A DNA stretch of 64,000 nt from Adiantum capillus-veneris (GCA_014529385.2 CM043959.1:49261788-49325787), one strand, 5' to 3'. Positions 21,525 to 32,381 are shown, counted from the stretch's first letter. Notes: generated by a model not told the origin, from the letters alone. Numbers and translations: made by a program.

Positions 21525-21801
21525 CACGTCTTGACTTGTTGGCAGATCTTGATTCATCCTCATCGACACAGTGTGAGGTCCGTTCAGAGTCGATTTCGGA
21601 AGCCTTGAACTGTTTTGCACTAGCCCTTGTGTTGAGACTGCTTTTGTTCTCCAGCTTTGTTTGTTGAGAGGTGGGGGTAGAAGAACCTTTGTTGTTGCTT
21701 CTCCCATGGGTGGGCATTCCCTCCTTGGCCTTCCCTTTCTGTTTGCATGTTGAAGGTGGCGCTCTGATGGCAGCAACTCCCTTGGCCTTTGGGGTCCTCA
21801 T
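21525..21801 (-). pseudogene. exon 1 of the partner gene: basic N-terminus
   Basis: Starts MRTPKAKGVAAIRAPPSTCK with strong start context. It is Lys, Arg, Ser and Thr rich, looks disordered and nuclear, and ends ..ANKSRR at a donor GACGTG|GTAAGC (21,524). An upstream in-frame GTG is not needed. Confidence 0.6.
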
Positions 21802-21839
21802 GGTGGGAGAACTCACACGATAGCAGCTCTGCTACATGC

Positions 21840-21864
21840 TGAGAGAGAGAGAGAGAGAGAGAGC
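21840..21864. repeat. (GA)n, a CT leader on the minus strand
   Basis: Lies 39 bp upstream of the partner gene's ATG and reads CT on its sense strand. A duplicated AGCAGCTCTGCTAC flanks it on both sides. Confidence 0.93.
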
Positions 21865-22132
21865 AGCTCTGCTACGAGTGTGAGGGGGGGAGAGAGAGCC
21901 CAAGCGCTGGCAGAAAGCGCTCAATTCAAACGGACGCAGTTCGGACCACTAAATCCACTAATTACACCACTACTCTCACACGGGCTGGCCCATTGTGAAA
22001 CTGCACGACTTGTATTTTTGAGATACAATTATAGCTAAAAAATACAAATTCCAAAACTTTTGGGCCCCAAAACTTTCCCTCCAAAGGCCAAACAGGTGGA
22101 AAAACAATTCGCCCTTTTTTTGTACCACCATC

Positions 22133-24284
22133 GTTTGCTTTTAGCCAGAGGAGATCTGAGATTGAGCAATAGCAACTCTCACCCAAACCGCCGACGCCTC
22201 CTCTTGCTGACCAAGATCAAGAAGTAGTCAAAACCAAGGAGAAAAGAGGGAATCGAAAGAAAAGAGAGATGAAGCTCATGCTGAGCCTAAAGATTTTGAC
22301 ATAGAAAAATCAAATCAAAGCAAGACGGAAGAGGAACAAAGGTAACATAAAGATTAGTCCAAGAAGGATCAGGAAAAAAAAGAAGATGCCTAAGACCTTG
22401 TAGCAACCCACAACTTAAGTGCAAAGAGAGGTACCACTTCTCTCAAGAGTTGAAGTTGAGGCCGTAGAAAAACACATCAAGGATTTTGATCTCAAAGACC
22501 ATTTAGAAATGATCAGATTACAATTCTAATGCCAAAGAGTGGTATCAAACCTACGAGAATTGGATGTGAGGGATGCCAAGGCAGGGCCAATGTGGCCATT
22601 ATAGAGATTGAGAGGCTCCGATAGCAAGTTGAGTGCCTACAAGAAGACAAAGAACAACTATATGCTGCCTCGACTCATGAAAAAAAAAGATGTGGCCAGC
22701 ATCTTTCAAGACCTAGAAAAACAAATAGAGGTCAACAGTGAGCTTCAAGTAGAGCATAAGGCTCTTGAGGAGACATTGGTGGGTGAACAAAATAAATATA
22801 CAAATTTGTGTGAATCATATGATGTGGTCAAGAACACACTGTCAACTCTCTTGACAATCCAAGAAGTCCCCACCCCTACCACAACCTCTCAAGCTTCAAC
22901 ATCCACTGTAGAAGAACTCAAGGCATTGAAGGTAGAGCTAGCTCAAGAGAAGCTAGGAAGATAGATGTTGATGGCTAGACAAATGGAAATAAACACTCAA
23001 AGGGAGCAAGAAATCAAGGAGCTCCAAGAACAGCTAGACAAAGACAAAGCAAAAGTGACCAGCTAGGCAGAGAGGCACACTAAGGAATTACAAGCTAAAT
23101 ATCTGGCAATCCTTGCCCTACACTCAAAAGGCTATTGTATCTAGCTAGTCAACACAACCAGTGGCTGAATTTGAGAGCACATATATGTCCCCTATGGATT
23201 TGCAAGAACATCATCTAGGGGAGGTTCGCATGATTTTGAAGAAGAAATGGAGCAGATAGACGACTTTGATGAGCTAAAGAAGTGGATAAAGGACATGACA
23301 ATTGATTCTTGTAAAGAATATATGATCTATGAGCTCAAAGTATTGAAATTAGCAGCCCTACTGATGATGAAGCCAGATGAAGTGGTGAAATACTTTGGCC
23401 ACGAGATGATACTACTTCCACCGATGAACCAAGAGGCCATATTGTGGAAAAAGAAGCTTTTATGAACATTGGACCCAAATGCAAAGGGTGACTATGAAGA
23501 TGTGCCAATTATCATAGACCAAGTGCTTCTTATCTTGGAGAGTCATCCTTTGTGGAGAAAGAAGTGTTTTGAGAAAAGACCTTAAGATGAGACCATGTAC
23601 AAAAATGCATTGCAACACTTCAGGATCGACCCAACCTATTGTCCAATCCGTAGATAGTGATCTTGGGAGAGCTATTACACATGGAGGAGTAGGAGGCCCT
23701 CAATTTTGAACCACCTAGTGTTCTCAAAGCCGATCAACAACTACAAGAAGAAAGAGTCTTACATGATGATCCATGCCATGAAAGTAGTGACTGCTCAACT
23801 GAGGGATGTGCCGGACCGCACATGCCAGACGCTAACAAAGATAGCAAAGATGATAATCACATTTATACAAGATTTTGAAGATATTGATGCAACTGAATAT
23901 CCTTGGTAGGTGTTCCTTGAAGGAACTAAGGGAATTTCATGGAACCTAGAAACAGAAGCTCCCCATCAGAAACATTCTCATGGGGATATATGGAAGGATT
24001 ATGTTCCTCCCCTTGCACTACATGCAGACATTTGAGGAGGCATTTATGAAGAGTTTCTTTGAGATGGACTCCACCATCTTAAATCCTTTGATCACAAATC
24101 TACAGGCAATACACATAACATACCAAAGTGTCGCACTCTTAAATTTTAAGGATATATCAATACAAGCTGACATAGTAGCTCCAACTGCCAAGCTTACTTG
24201 CATCACAAATACATTGGAAAAGTGGCAGTTTGACTAATAAAGGGCAACTGGCAAAGCTTACACGAGAACATGCAATGGCTAGGA
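22133..24284 (+). pseudogene. decayed plus-strand retroelement-like region, coiled-coil coding
   Basis: Short plus-strand frames at 22,608-22,964, 23,247-23,465, 23,706-23,909 and 23,980-24,237 are separated by stops. The first is a clear coiled coil (KKKDVASIFQDLEKQIEVNS, EELKALKVELAQEKL). The others (PDEVVKYFGHEMILLPPMN, IQDFEDIDATEYPW, TFEEAFMKSFFEMDS) match nothing I know. The region ends in a polypurine-like GGAAGGGGG at 24,282-24,290. It is cut there by the copia insertion and resumes at 32,382 as GAGTGTTTGGCC. This looks like the 3' end of an LTR element (tract, then an LTR starting TGTTTGG). No RT or integrase was seen. Confidence 0.4.
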
Positions 24285-24290
24285 AGGGGG
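24285..24290. repeat. target site duplication (left) of the copia element
   Basis: AGGGGG directly before the 3' LTR. The same six bases follow the 5' LTR at 32,382-32,387. Confidence 0.75.
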
Positions 24291-24433
24291 TGTTGAAATA
24301 TAGAGAGAAAGAGAGAGAGATGAGACAAGAGACATACCATGTATGCTCCCAAATACTGATTCATATTGAGGACAAGATACAAATATATAGGTGAGACCAA
24401 GTTGAGTAGAGTGAGCCATATATGGCTCCAACA
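24291..24433 (-). mobile_element. 3' LTR of the copia element
   Basis: 143 bp, the same length as the 5' LTR. A GAGTGGGGG purine tract precedes it on the minus strand. Both LTRs contain an AG-rich block (AGAGAGAAAGAGAGAGAG on the plus strand). Confidence 0.92.
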
Positions 24434-24729
24434 CCCCCACTCAAACAAAGGTGTCTCAAAGGTCTCTAGCTCTGGATGAAAAGACCCTTGGGGAGTTTAA
24501 GAGAAAAACCCAAGCCCCTATACAATGTGAAAATATGAACCAACAATGATGATGTGAAAGTGAATGGTGTATCTATGTACAAATATACAAGTAACTCAGA
24601 GATCACAGTGTGCAAGTGTAGAGTGTGCATAGTGCATGGTACCTATATGATTACAATTTCATATGTACAAAGCTATCACAATAGGAGAGAAGCTAATCTA
24701 GAAAGAGTGAGACCAAAGCAACTCCAAGC

Positions 24730-25400
24730 TCCGAGCGCAAGAGGATGAAGCGTGACTCATTGAGGCCTTTGATAAGAATGTATGCAATCATTTGGTCACT
24801 TGGACAGTGTTAACCATTATGGTGCCTTTGCGTACTTCATACTTGACATAATAATAACGCACAACAACGTGCTTTTACTTATTATTTTGAACATATTCTT
24901 TTGCAAGACTAATACACTTTGGTTGTCACACCACAAGGGTGTTCTAGAAAGAAGAGAATGACGAATATCAACCAACATTTGTTGAAACCAGATCAGCTCA
25001 CGAGCTGCACAAATGATGCCGCAACATATTCGAACTCAGTCGTAGAAACTGCAAAATTGTGTTGTTTCTTGCTGGTCAAGGAAACAAGACAACCATTTAT
25101 AAAGAAGCAATTGCCACTAGTAGATCACATAGATAAATGTGAGCTTGCCCAGTCTGCATCTGTGTAACACAAAGAGAAAGAGACTGTATAGAATTCGATG
25201 TCAATTGTCTCGATAGACCAAACCAAAATTTGTAGTGCCTTTTAAGTATTTCAAAACATGCTTTGCTACAGACCAATGCTTAAGAGAAGGACGTGCAAGA
25301 TGTTTTCCAAGATAATTAATAACAAACAAAATAACAAGGCAAGTGTCCATGCCAACAAATTGAAGACTCATCCAATCAAGTTAGCATAAGGTTAATTTGT
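24730..25400 (-). pseudogene. copia RNase H region, decayed
   Basis: Stop-broken minus-strand frames still show family landmarks: WSVAKHVLKYLKGTTNFGL, then further on AARELIWFQQ and LWCDNQSVL. Their order and position after RT fit the copia RNase H. The catalytic set cannot be confirmed through the breaks. Confidence 0.65.
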
Positions 25401-25424
25401 GACAAGTTGACCGCCACTTTCAGT

Positions 25425-26348
25425 TCAATGTTCTTCGTAGAACTCGCAAGATAAGGTGTGTTGGCCAAATGTGCAGATTTCATACCAAATTTTGAATAGT
25501 ATCTGCAACAACAGACTTTGACTGTTGAAGGAATAAAATACCTTTTGTGTGGTTTCTTTGAATCTAAATGCCAAGATACGAGTGAATCTCTCCAAGATCC
25601 ACCATATCAAATGCAGAAGATAATAACTTTTCCACTTGCTGAAGAAATCCCAAATCATTGAAAACAAGGATGATATCATCCACATAAAGAGCAAGAATAA
25701 CAAAATTGCTACCTTGGTGCTTTATGTATAAGTTGGGGTCTGAAGAGCAAGAGATGAATCCTTTAGAGGTGAGAAGCTCCATAGTGCCTTATGGAGTTGA
25801 GCAACAAGGTCTTCTTTACCTAAAATAACAAAACCTTTTGGCTGTTCTATATAAATTTCCTCTTCCAAATCACCATTCAAAAAAAACTTTCGCACATCCA
25901 TTTGATGAGTTTCTAAATCAAATTGAACAGCAAATCCCAATAGAACTCAAACACTTGTAATGCAAACAATTGGTAAAAAGGTTTCTTGATAATCAACACC
26001 AGCAGCTTGGGAGTAACCTTTTGCAACTATATGTGCCTTGAACTTGTCAAAAGATCCATTTTCTTTTACCTTTGTCTTATACATGCACTTACACTTAATA
26101 ACTGTACGATCAAGAGGTAGTTCAGTTAGTATCCATGTACCTTTAGAGATAAGAGAATCGTACTCTGCTTCCATAGCCTCTTGCCATTGATCCTTTTGTG
26201 GTGTAGAGATATCTTTATTATAAGTAACAGGATCTTTAGAAGTAGAGAAAGCGTTATCAAAAATATCATCATCATAAACATGACATGAACCATGTTCAAA
26301 ATCAATAGGTAGATTAAACAAAAATATCAATGTCATCATTAACAACAT
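25425..26348 (-). pseudogene. copia reverse transcriptase, in pieces
   Basis: Three frames carry the expected order. First is QWQEAMEAEYDSLISKGTW with AKGYSQAAGVDYQETF (about 26,270-25,950). Second is LETHQMDVRKFFLNGDLEEE and IYIEQPKGF (about 25,920-25,840). Third is SDPNLYIKHQGS with the catalytic ALYVDDIILVF (about 25,740-25,660). The first catalytic Asp region is MDVRKFFLNG, where copia elements normally have MDVKTAFLNG. Frameshifts near 25,945 and 25,790 and an early stop inactivate it. Confidence 0.88.
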
Positions 26349-27267
26349 TCATAATGGATGGTTGTGAAGAGGAAAGCTGCTCTATAGGAAGAGTTTCATC
26401 ATCTAAAAGAAATGAAAAAGCCTGAAGCAACAATTTAGTATCATCAGAATCATCCATGTACCATGAGCCTCCCATAAGCTGCTTGTTAAAAGTAGCATCA
26501 CGATTCACAATTACTTTCTTGCAAGAAGGGTCATAGAATTTGTAGCCTTTGGAAGTGTTAGAATATCCAATAAAAATAACTTTAAGGCCAGGAGAATCAA
26601 GTTTTATTCGTGTTTCTTTGGGAACATGAATATAAGCAATACATCCAAAGGTTTGAAAATGAGATACATAAGGAATGTCACCTGTCCATGCTGCGATGGG
26701 TATCTTACCAGAGGAGGGTGCAGTAGTAGGAAGATGATTCTGAATAAATATTGCTGTCAAAGTATTTCAACCCAAAAAACAGGAGATAACCCAAAATCAA
26801 TCAGCATACATCTTACAACATTAAGAATAGTGTGATTCTTTCATTCAGCAACGCCGTTCTGTTGAGGTGAATATGGAATTGTGTTTATGATGAATTCCAC
26901 TGTCAGCATAATAACTCACAAACTCTTGAGAAACATAATTGCCTCCATTGTCACTACTATGAAGCTTCTTTATGCAACGACCAATTTGAAGTTCCGTAGC
27001 CTTGTGGAATTGTTTGAAAACATATAAGGCCTCAAATTTTTTTCTAAATAGAAATATAGCCGTATATCGTAAGGAATAATTAATGAACACAATGAAGTAG
27101 CAATATTGTGATCTTGAAGAAGGTAGAGGTCCACATATATCAGTATGAACAAGACTCAATACGTCATGAGAATGAGATGTATTTGAGAGTGGAAAGGGTT
27201 TACAAATATATTTCCCAAGAGAAAAAAACTCACAAATTCCCATATGGGGGTGAGCTTTAAGGTCCAT
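26314..27267 (-). pseudogene. copia integrase, in pieces
   Basis: The upstream frame has SLVHTDICGPLPSSRSQYC with the first core Asp, IVFINYSLRYT and LHSSDNGGNYVSQEF with the second. The next frame has FIQNHLPTTAP and the chain typical of copia: PYVSHFQTFGCIAYIHVP, FIGYSNTSKGYKFYDP. The Glu region between them is broken by a frameshift near 26,850. No function is left. Confidence 0.85.
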
Positions 27268-27559
27268 GCCATGAACAAGATCACGACGCTGAAGATCAAG
27301 GAGTTTTGAGAAATCAAACGTCGATCAAGGAGTTTTGAGAAATGAGCATGAACAAAATGGTGATGCCATACTTTGCAATCATGAACACCTGGAGCAGTAC
27401 ATTTGCTACAACATATATCATTGAGAGAGAGATCAAACTAATAATTTTTTTAAGGAGCAGTGGCTATAGTCTATCCATCTTTCTCAATTCAGTATTTGGT
27501 ATGATCAAATCCAACAAAGAGACCAAGAGAAACAAGTTGAGCAATTGAAAGAAGATTAT

Positions 27560-27800
27560 GTTGAAGATATGGTACATGTAATACATCTCGCAAAATTCGA
27601 GTGGAAGAAGATAAGGTACCAAGATATAGATCTCCAATACCCTTTACTTGAAAAGTCATATCATAAGAAAGATAAACAACACGTTGAACTGGTAGTGGAT
27701 GATAGTTATGGAGCCACTTAAACTGATATGTCCTATTTCCTTTAGCACCAGAATCTATAATAAAAATTGATCCATCACGTGTATGAAGTATTTTGTTTGG
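27560..27800 (-). pseudogene. copia protease segment
   Basis: The minus strand reads FIIDSGAKGN near 27,760, with an intact DSGA active site. Later LYLGTLSSSTRILRDVLHVP and NLLSIAQL are the usual pre-integrase sequence. It lies in a stretch with no long open frame of its own. Confidence 0.75.
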
Positions 27801-27851
27801 AGCAACTGAACATAGGATGCAGCTTATTTTTGATACAATATTGTTTCAATG

Positions 27852-28196
27852 TTAAGTAGCGTATGCTCTATTATGATCTTTGTCAAATCGACGCTTGTAG
27901 TATATATGAGTGGGATGATTAGATCGTCCATAATATTCACAAGAAGAAGAAGAATCTCTAGATAAACATGGTTGTTTAGTGGTAATATTGTGTTCTTCAT
28001 CATACTGATGTGCCCAACAATCATCTTCAGTATGGCTATTTCTATTGTAGTAAGAACATTGCTTATTAGGAAATTTGAGACGAGAGAAAATATTATCGTG
28101 ACGGCCACCTCTACGGTTTCCTTGTTGAAATGGACGTCTTTGAGCATAAAAAGCACGTTCCATCTGTTGTGACTCAGTCTCCTCTTGTGAAATCAT
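27852..28196 (-). pseudogene. copia gag C-terminal part with degenerate zinc knuckle
   Basis: A basic stretch (QQGNRRGGRHDNI) is followed by CSYYNRNSHTEDDC, which keeps the Cys, His and Cys of the knuckle but has Tyr at the second Cys. A second weak CxxY motif follows. The frame follows the gag N-terminal frame after one shift near 28,215. Confidence 0.75.
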
Positions 28197-28220
28197 AGTT
28201 GTATCATGACCAACATTACA

Positions 28221-28790
28221 TCATTCTTGACGTTGAGAGTATTCAATTAAAGACATGCAGGTTTGGTCGAAATCGAGACCATCTTTATTAAAAAGAACGG
28301 TAGAAATGTTATTATAAGAAGAGTCCTTCACCGTATCAAGGATAAGTATAATTAGTTGTTTTTGTGGAATAGGATCACCGGCAATAGCAAGTTGATTAAT
28401 AATGGATTTGAAAGACTCAGTGTGTCCCGTCATGGAAGTACCAACTTCATATTGTAACTTGTTAAGCAAACCTCTCACATAAAGTATTTTTGTGACAGAT
28501 TTCTTCTGAAAGTTTGCAATAAGGTACTTCCATATGTCGTGGAAAGTAGGCAATTTATACACATCAAGCAAAAGGGAATCAGTAAGAGCAGAAATAATAT
28601 GCTGACAAGTTGCTTTATTATGTCGTTGCCAATCCGTATACACAACATGCCAGTCTTCAAATACAGGTCCTTCAGTGATAAGCACATTGTCATGGTCCGT
28701 ATCAACAAGCTGAGGTGGACATACATGATTTCCAAGGACAATATCAGGGAGTTCATTTCCTTCAAGAATTAACAACATCTTGCTTTCCAT
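28221..28790 (-). pseudogene. copia gag N-terminal part (UBN2-like)
   Basis: A 189-codon open frame from MESKMLLILEGNELPDIVLG. The middle part (DWQRHNKATCQHIISALTDS, HDIWKYLIANF, VRGLLNKLQYEVGTSMTGHT) fits the capsid-like region of copia gag. It ends at a stop before the zinc-knuckle frame. Confidence 0.85.
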
Positions 28791-29967
28791 CCTAGAAATC
28801 CTTGGCCTTGGAAAAGGAGGAACAGAACACTGGCTAGAAGGAAAATCGTTGACGAGAATATTATAGCATAGCTGGTTGTGAGAAGATGTTGATAGCCATT
28901 TTTTGGCTCTCTGAAATTGCCATAGTGAGCTACTTCACCCTATCAAAATCACTCAAACACTATGTCTATCCCTACCTTTTCATTGTACATAGGCGTGTGT
29001 GAGTTAGGGGACTTTTCCCATATCTCCTTAATACCCTCAGCTAGCTAGTCATTGGGTTAGTTGAGCCAAAAAAGTAAATAAAAATAAAATATTATGACCC
29101 ATTTGTGTGTAAATATTTCATTGTATATAGGGCCTAGATATAAGGAGTTTTCATAATTATTTTGGTATTTATTTAAATATTTCCATCTAGATATGCGCTA
29201 TTTTCCTATGTATGCTATGTACATTGACTCACCATTACCACAAATTTTGTTACCATTTTGCATACTCTTTATTCCATATAGAAATATTTTCATACAAGCT
29301 CCTCTTATTTTTGGTGCGAGTCCACTCCAAGAAAAAAGCTCAAAAAAATACCTTCCACCATCAGTCATTACCTTTCACTAATTTCCTATTTCTACAGGTA
29401 TTTTTTCTTACCTCTTGTGAATAAATATACATTAATAAAAACAAATGAGGGTCCTCCTCATTTGATTCTCTATATTTTTATATATTTATTTATTTGTATA
29501 TATAACTCACACTATTTTAGATTCCATAAATTGTTTATATACACTAACCTGTTTTTCTCCATCATATCCATATATTATATTTATGCATGATCCACAACCA
29601 TGCATATTTTTAAACCCCTAAGAATCTATCAGGTTATGCTCTCATGCAAAGAGGGGCTCACCTTTGGAGCCTTATGCAAATTCAACAAAAAGGGGTTTTT
29701 GTGAAGACAAATAGGCTTTTTGGTGGGATTTTTTATATCCATCTCCACTCCAAATTTGAAGTGGTGGGTAGATAAAAAAATGTGGACCAAAAGCTGAATG
29801 ATCACCTCAAACATTTTGATAATTTTTGGAGCTATCATTGGTGAGATATGATTTTTTGGGTGGATCCCAGTCTGCCCACTTTTCTCACAAGTAGCCCATA
29901 GTCTTCTCTCACCTCCTTTCCTACTTCCACACATACTCACACGCTCATCCTCCTCCTCCATCACCAA

Positions 29968-30475
29968 AACCTGCACCTTTCATGCCTTCTTTCATCTTCT
30001 TCACCATTTCCATCTCTCCCTTACTCCATAGCTCAAAAATTATCGTCTCTACACACATATAGCCCAAATTCTCTTTCTAGAATCAAACTCATATTACCAT
30101 AACCTCTTCATTCTTTCACAAAAAGAGAAATAATCAGCAAATAATGAAGCTCAAGATTTGCAAAAGGAGGAGTTTGATGGTGCAAAATTCAACTTTTCCA
30201 TGGTCACAAAAACTACACCGATAGAGTTCTACAACCGCTTCATTCACTGGAGAAGATAGGTGAAAAATTTCCTTTCCATCTTGTGGTTTCCATCAAATTG
30301 TGTATATTCTCATCCTTCTCTTACATTTTATCATTGTATAAATCATGTAATGCTCCTTGAATGCATATGCCATGTAGTTCTTACCCATCCTACTAACTAC
30401 AAATTACTAACACTAATGACTAACCCTTCTTGAAAATTGCACCCTCTACTATCTACTAGAGTAGGCACCTCCAAG
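29968..30475 (+). repeat. dispersed repeat, copy 1
   Basis: About 490-510 bp match the stretch at 52,833-53,320 in the same orientation with scattered differences. Shared landmarks are CTTTCATCTTCTTCACCATT, GAGTTCTACAACCGCTTCAT and CTAACACTAATGACTAACCC. It is part of the LTR-like block above. Confidence 0.85.
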
Positions 30476-31171
30476 TTACTCACCTCTCTCTCCTTTCACT
30501 CAATAATTTTTCCACTTGAGCCCACATCTATGTAACTCAAGGGATAAGGAAGACCCACTCCCATTTTGAAAATAAAAAATATTTCATAATCTCTTGTTTT
30601 GTAAATAAAATTGATTAGGTTCACTCCTAATCAAGGCTCCCAAAAACCTATAAATAGAGCCCATTCCTCTTTGTAAAAACTATCTCCACACTATTGCACA
30701 CTACATTGAGCATACCACACTCTAGTCTCTATCTTAGTTGTAAGAAGAGAGAGCCAGCTCTCTATACACCATCACCTGAGCTAGTTTGAGTTTGTGAGTG
30801 AGTGTGAGTAAATTATACTCCTTTCATCGATGTTGTATCTACTCCAACATCAATAAAATTGATATCTTGGGTGCAATTGTTTTCCAAAGGCTCATGATTC
30901 TCTTCCAATTTGGCTTGGAAAACTCACTGAGTTCCATCAGGTAACTTGCTCATTGAAGGTTGTTTTCTCGTTGCTTGTGCTTGTGATTCATTGATTTGGT
31001 TGCTAATTTGGCTACCATTGTAAGAGGGTGGATGGTGAGAGGGCTCCCATAACCCTAAGACAATGTGCTAGTACATAGTGCTATAACCAAATCTAAAGTG
31101 TTGTCATTTGAACCCCCAAGCTCTAGGTATCTTCTTGTGCAAATCATAAGGTTGAAGCTAGATTGTACACA

Positions 31172-31172
31172 A

Positions 31173-31215
<43 letters not shown>
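31172..31215. repeat. (CT)n microsatellite
   Basis: A run of about 44 bp in the putative long LTR, close to its 3' end. Confidence 0.95.
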
Positions 31216-31220
<5 letters not shown>

Positions 31221-32225
31221 TTGCTCTCTCTTTTGTGTTTTAGTGTGTGAATGTGTTGCATTGGTATAAGGGCTAGTGTATACCTCTTGCTTGCTTGTGG
31301 GTTTGCTCTATAATTCTCCTTTCTTGCATCCTAGTTCGCTCTCAAGCTAGGTGATGCCCCTTGTGTAGTTGGGTTTTGGCTGTTGGTTTGTTGTCTTGCT
31401 TGTGTTGTGTTGTGAACCAACCCCATTGAGCAGCACGGGAGCCTTGAAGGGTGTTTAGAGGTTTCTCTTCTTGTTGCCTGTCCCAGACTATCTCAACGTA
31501 TAAGATAAGACCACAAAATCTGCACACCATATATGGTAAAGACTGCAATTGAGAACGAGAGAAATATGATGGCTATGTTCTGCCAATGATAAACGCAAGA
31601 AGGATGCTCAATAAACATCCAAAGATGTGAGGGATGTCACCCAAAAAATAATAAGAGAGTCCTCGATGCAACATGAGACACAAGATTGACGGACGCAATA
31701 TGAATAGCAAAAAGCTAAATTTGCTAAAAAAAGTTGATGCCAAAATTAGAAAAAAAGATCGTGGACGCTTTACAAAGATGCATGAGGAAAAAACCTGCAT
31801 CAAGCTCAATTGTAGTAAAACAACATAACTTTCTGTTGAAAACTTTGATTGATGCAAACCTTGGACTTAAATCAAAGAGCGCAATGAGACGAATAAGGTT
31901 TGGATGAAAAGTGTCATTGTTCTACGCTCCATTGCGCCTTTCTCATTTCTCTAAATTTTGAGCATAAAACCCCCAAAAATTGAGACGAAGTTGAAGGTGT
32001 CAAAAGACAAATCAACAAAAAAACGTAATCAACAATTCACCATATCGATTAGCAATAAACACCACACAAAACACTAATTATATTTTTCTTAACACAAAAC
32101 AACCAACACGTTAACAAGAATCAATCCTCAAAAATAAAATTTGTAGCAATTTTGAATCTTACATGCAAATTTCATACACATATCCTGTATTGTCACCATG
32201 AATTGAATCGTCACATGATCGTTAC

Positions 32226-32238
32226 CACTCTGATACCA
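32226..32238 (-). promoter_or_regulatory. primer-binding site of the copia element
   Basis: The minus strand reads TGGTATCAGAGTG directly after the 5' LTR. It is complementary to initiator-Met tRNA, as usual for copia. Confidence 0.9.
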
Positions 32239-32381
32239 TGTTGACATGTAGAGAGAAAGAGAGAGAGATGAGACAAGAGAAACACCATGTATGCTCCCAA
32301 AGACTGATTCATATTAGGGACAAGATACAAATATATAGGTGAGACCAAGTTGAGTAGAGTAAGCCATATATAGATCCAACA
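32239..32381 (-). mobile_element. 5' LTR of the copia element
   Basis: 143 bp, TGTTGG...TCAACA on the minus strand, with AGGGGG beyond it (32,382-32,387). It pairs with 24,291-24,433. Confidence 0.92.

Larger units (their letters stand above)
16638..21801 (-). pseudogene. multi-exon partner gene of unknown function, with HAD/FCP1-like last exon, decayed
   Basis: The start at 21,801 lies in CCCACCATGAGG, 39 bp after a CT run. Exons inferred from GT-AG borders: 21,801-21,525, 21,043-20,158, 18,420-18,070, 17,978-17,188 (end uncertain) and 16,966-16,638. Exon 1 is basic and Ser/Lys rich, so probably nuclear. Exon 2 has no domain I know. Exon 3 has a Cys/His motif (CRHHYHPLC), then after a frameshift ENGRYVHEGTLQHCNPFRGK. 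Exon 4 is strongly acidic, with one TAG (17,653) and CIDCATLSELF near its end. Exon 5 carries LVILDVNGVML, the opening motif of the HAD/FCP1-like phosphatase fold with DVNG in place of DLDET. Stops and frameshifts (near 20,364, 18,165, 17,653, 16,950) make it a pseudogene. A shared role with the convergent gene is inferred from symmetry alone. Confidence 0.55.
11614..22132. mobile_element. candidate large two-gene DNA transposon-like unit (convergent genes with matching intron arrays)
   Basis: Two decayed intron-containing genes face each other. The plus gene (12,048-16,189) looks like a transposase; the minus gene (21,801-16,638) is a partner of unknown role. Three symmetries argue for one unit. 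Each has a (CT)n leader, each has TCTCCCACCAT at or near its ATG, and each has an intron filled with TTTGGTACT-type arrays in sense, so the arrays are inverted relative to each other on the DNA. A 15-bp sequence, GATGGTGGTACAAAA, occurs at 11,614-11,628 and inverted at 22,118-22,132, and I use it as tentative borders. No target duplication could be found there, so the true ends are uncertain. The family is unnamed by me. Confidence 0.45.
28886..31260 (+). mobile_element. probable long LTR (solo or with a short internal piece) inserted in the copia leader
   Basis: A non-coding AT-rich plus-strand block begins TGTTGATAGCC. It carries a TATA box (CTATAAATAGA, 30,648-30,658) followed by a leader-like stretch and an AATAAA-like CAATAAAA near 30,850. 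It ends about GTGTTGCA (31,260), followed by TTGGTATAAGGGC, which looks like a primer-binding site. Part of it (29,968-30,475) recurs at 52.8-53.3 kb, so it belongs to a dispersed family. It would explain the overlong copia leader. Both borders are guesses and no target duplication was found. Confidence 0.4.
24291..32381 (-). mobile_element. Ty1/copia retrotransposon, complete but decayed, 143-bp LTRs
   Basis: Two 143-bp LTRs in direct orientation begin TGTTGG and end TCAACA on the minus strand (24,291-24,433 and 32,239-32,381). I count about ten differences between them, roughly 93% identity, so the insertion is not young. The 5' LTR is followed at once by the primer site TGGTATCAGAGTG, and the 3' LTR is preceded by GAGTGGGGG. 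AGGGGG flanks both sides. Inside, in copia order, are gag, zinc knuckle, protease, integrase, RT and RNase H, all on the minus strand and all broken. The distance from the primer site to gag (about 3.4 kb) is far too long for a normal leader and holds extra inserted sequence. Confidence 0.93.

Noticed and set aside
24300-24320. AGAGAGAAAGAGAGAGAG block as an independent microsatellite insertion
   Set aside because: It is present at the same place in both LTRs of the copia element, so it is part of the LTR.
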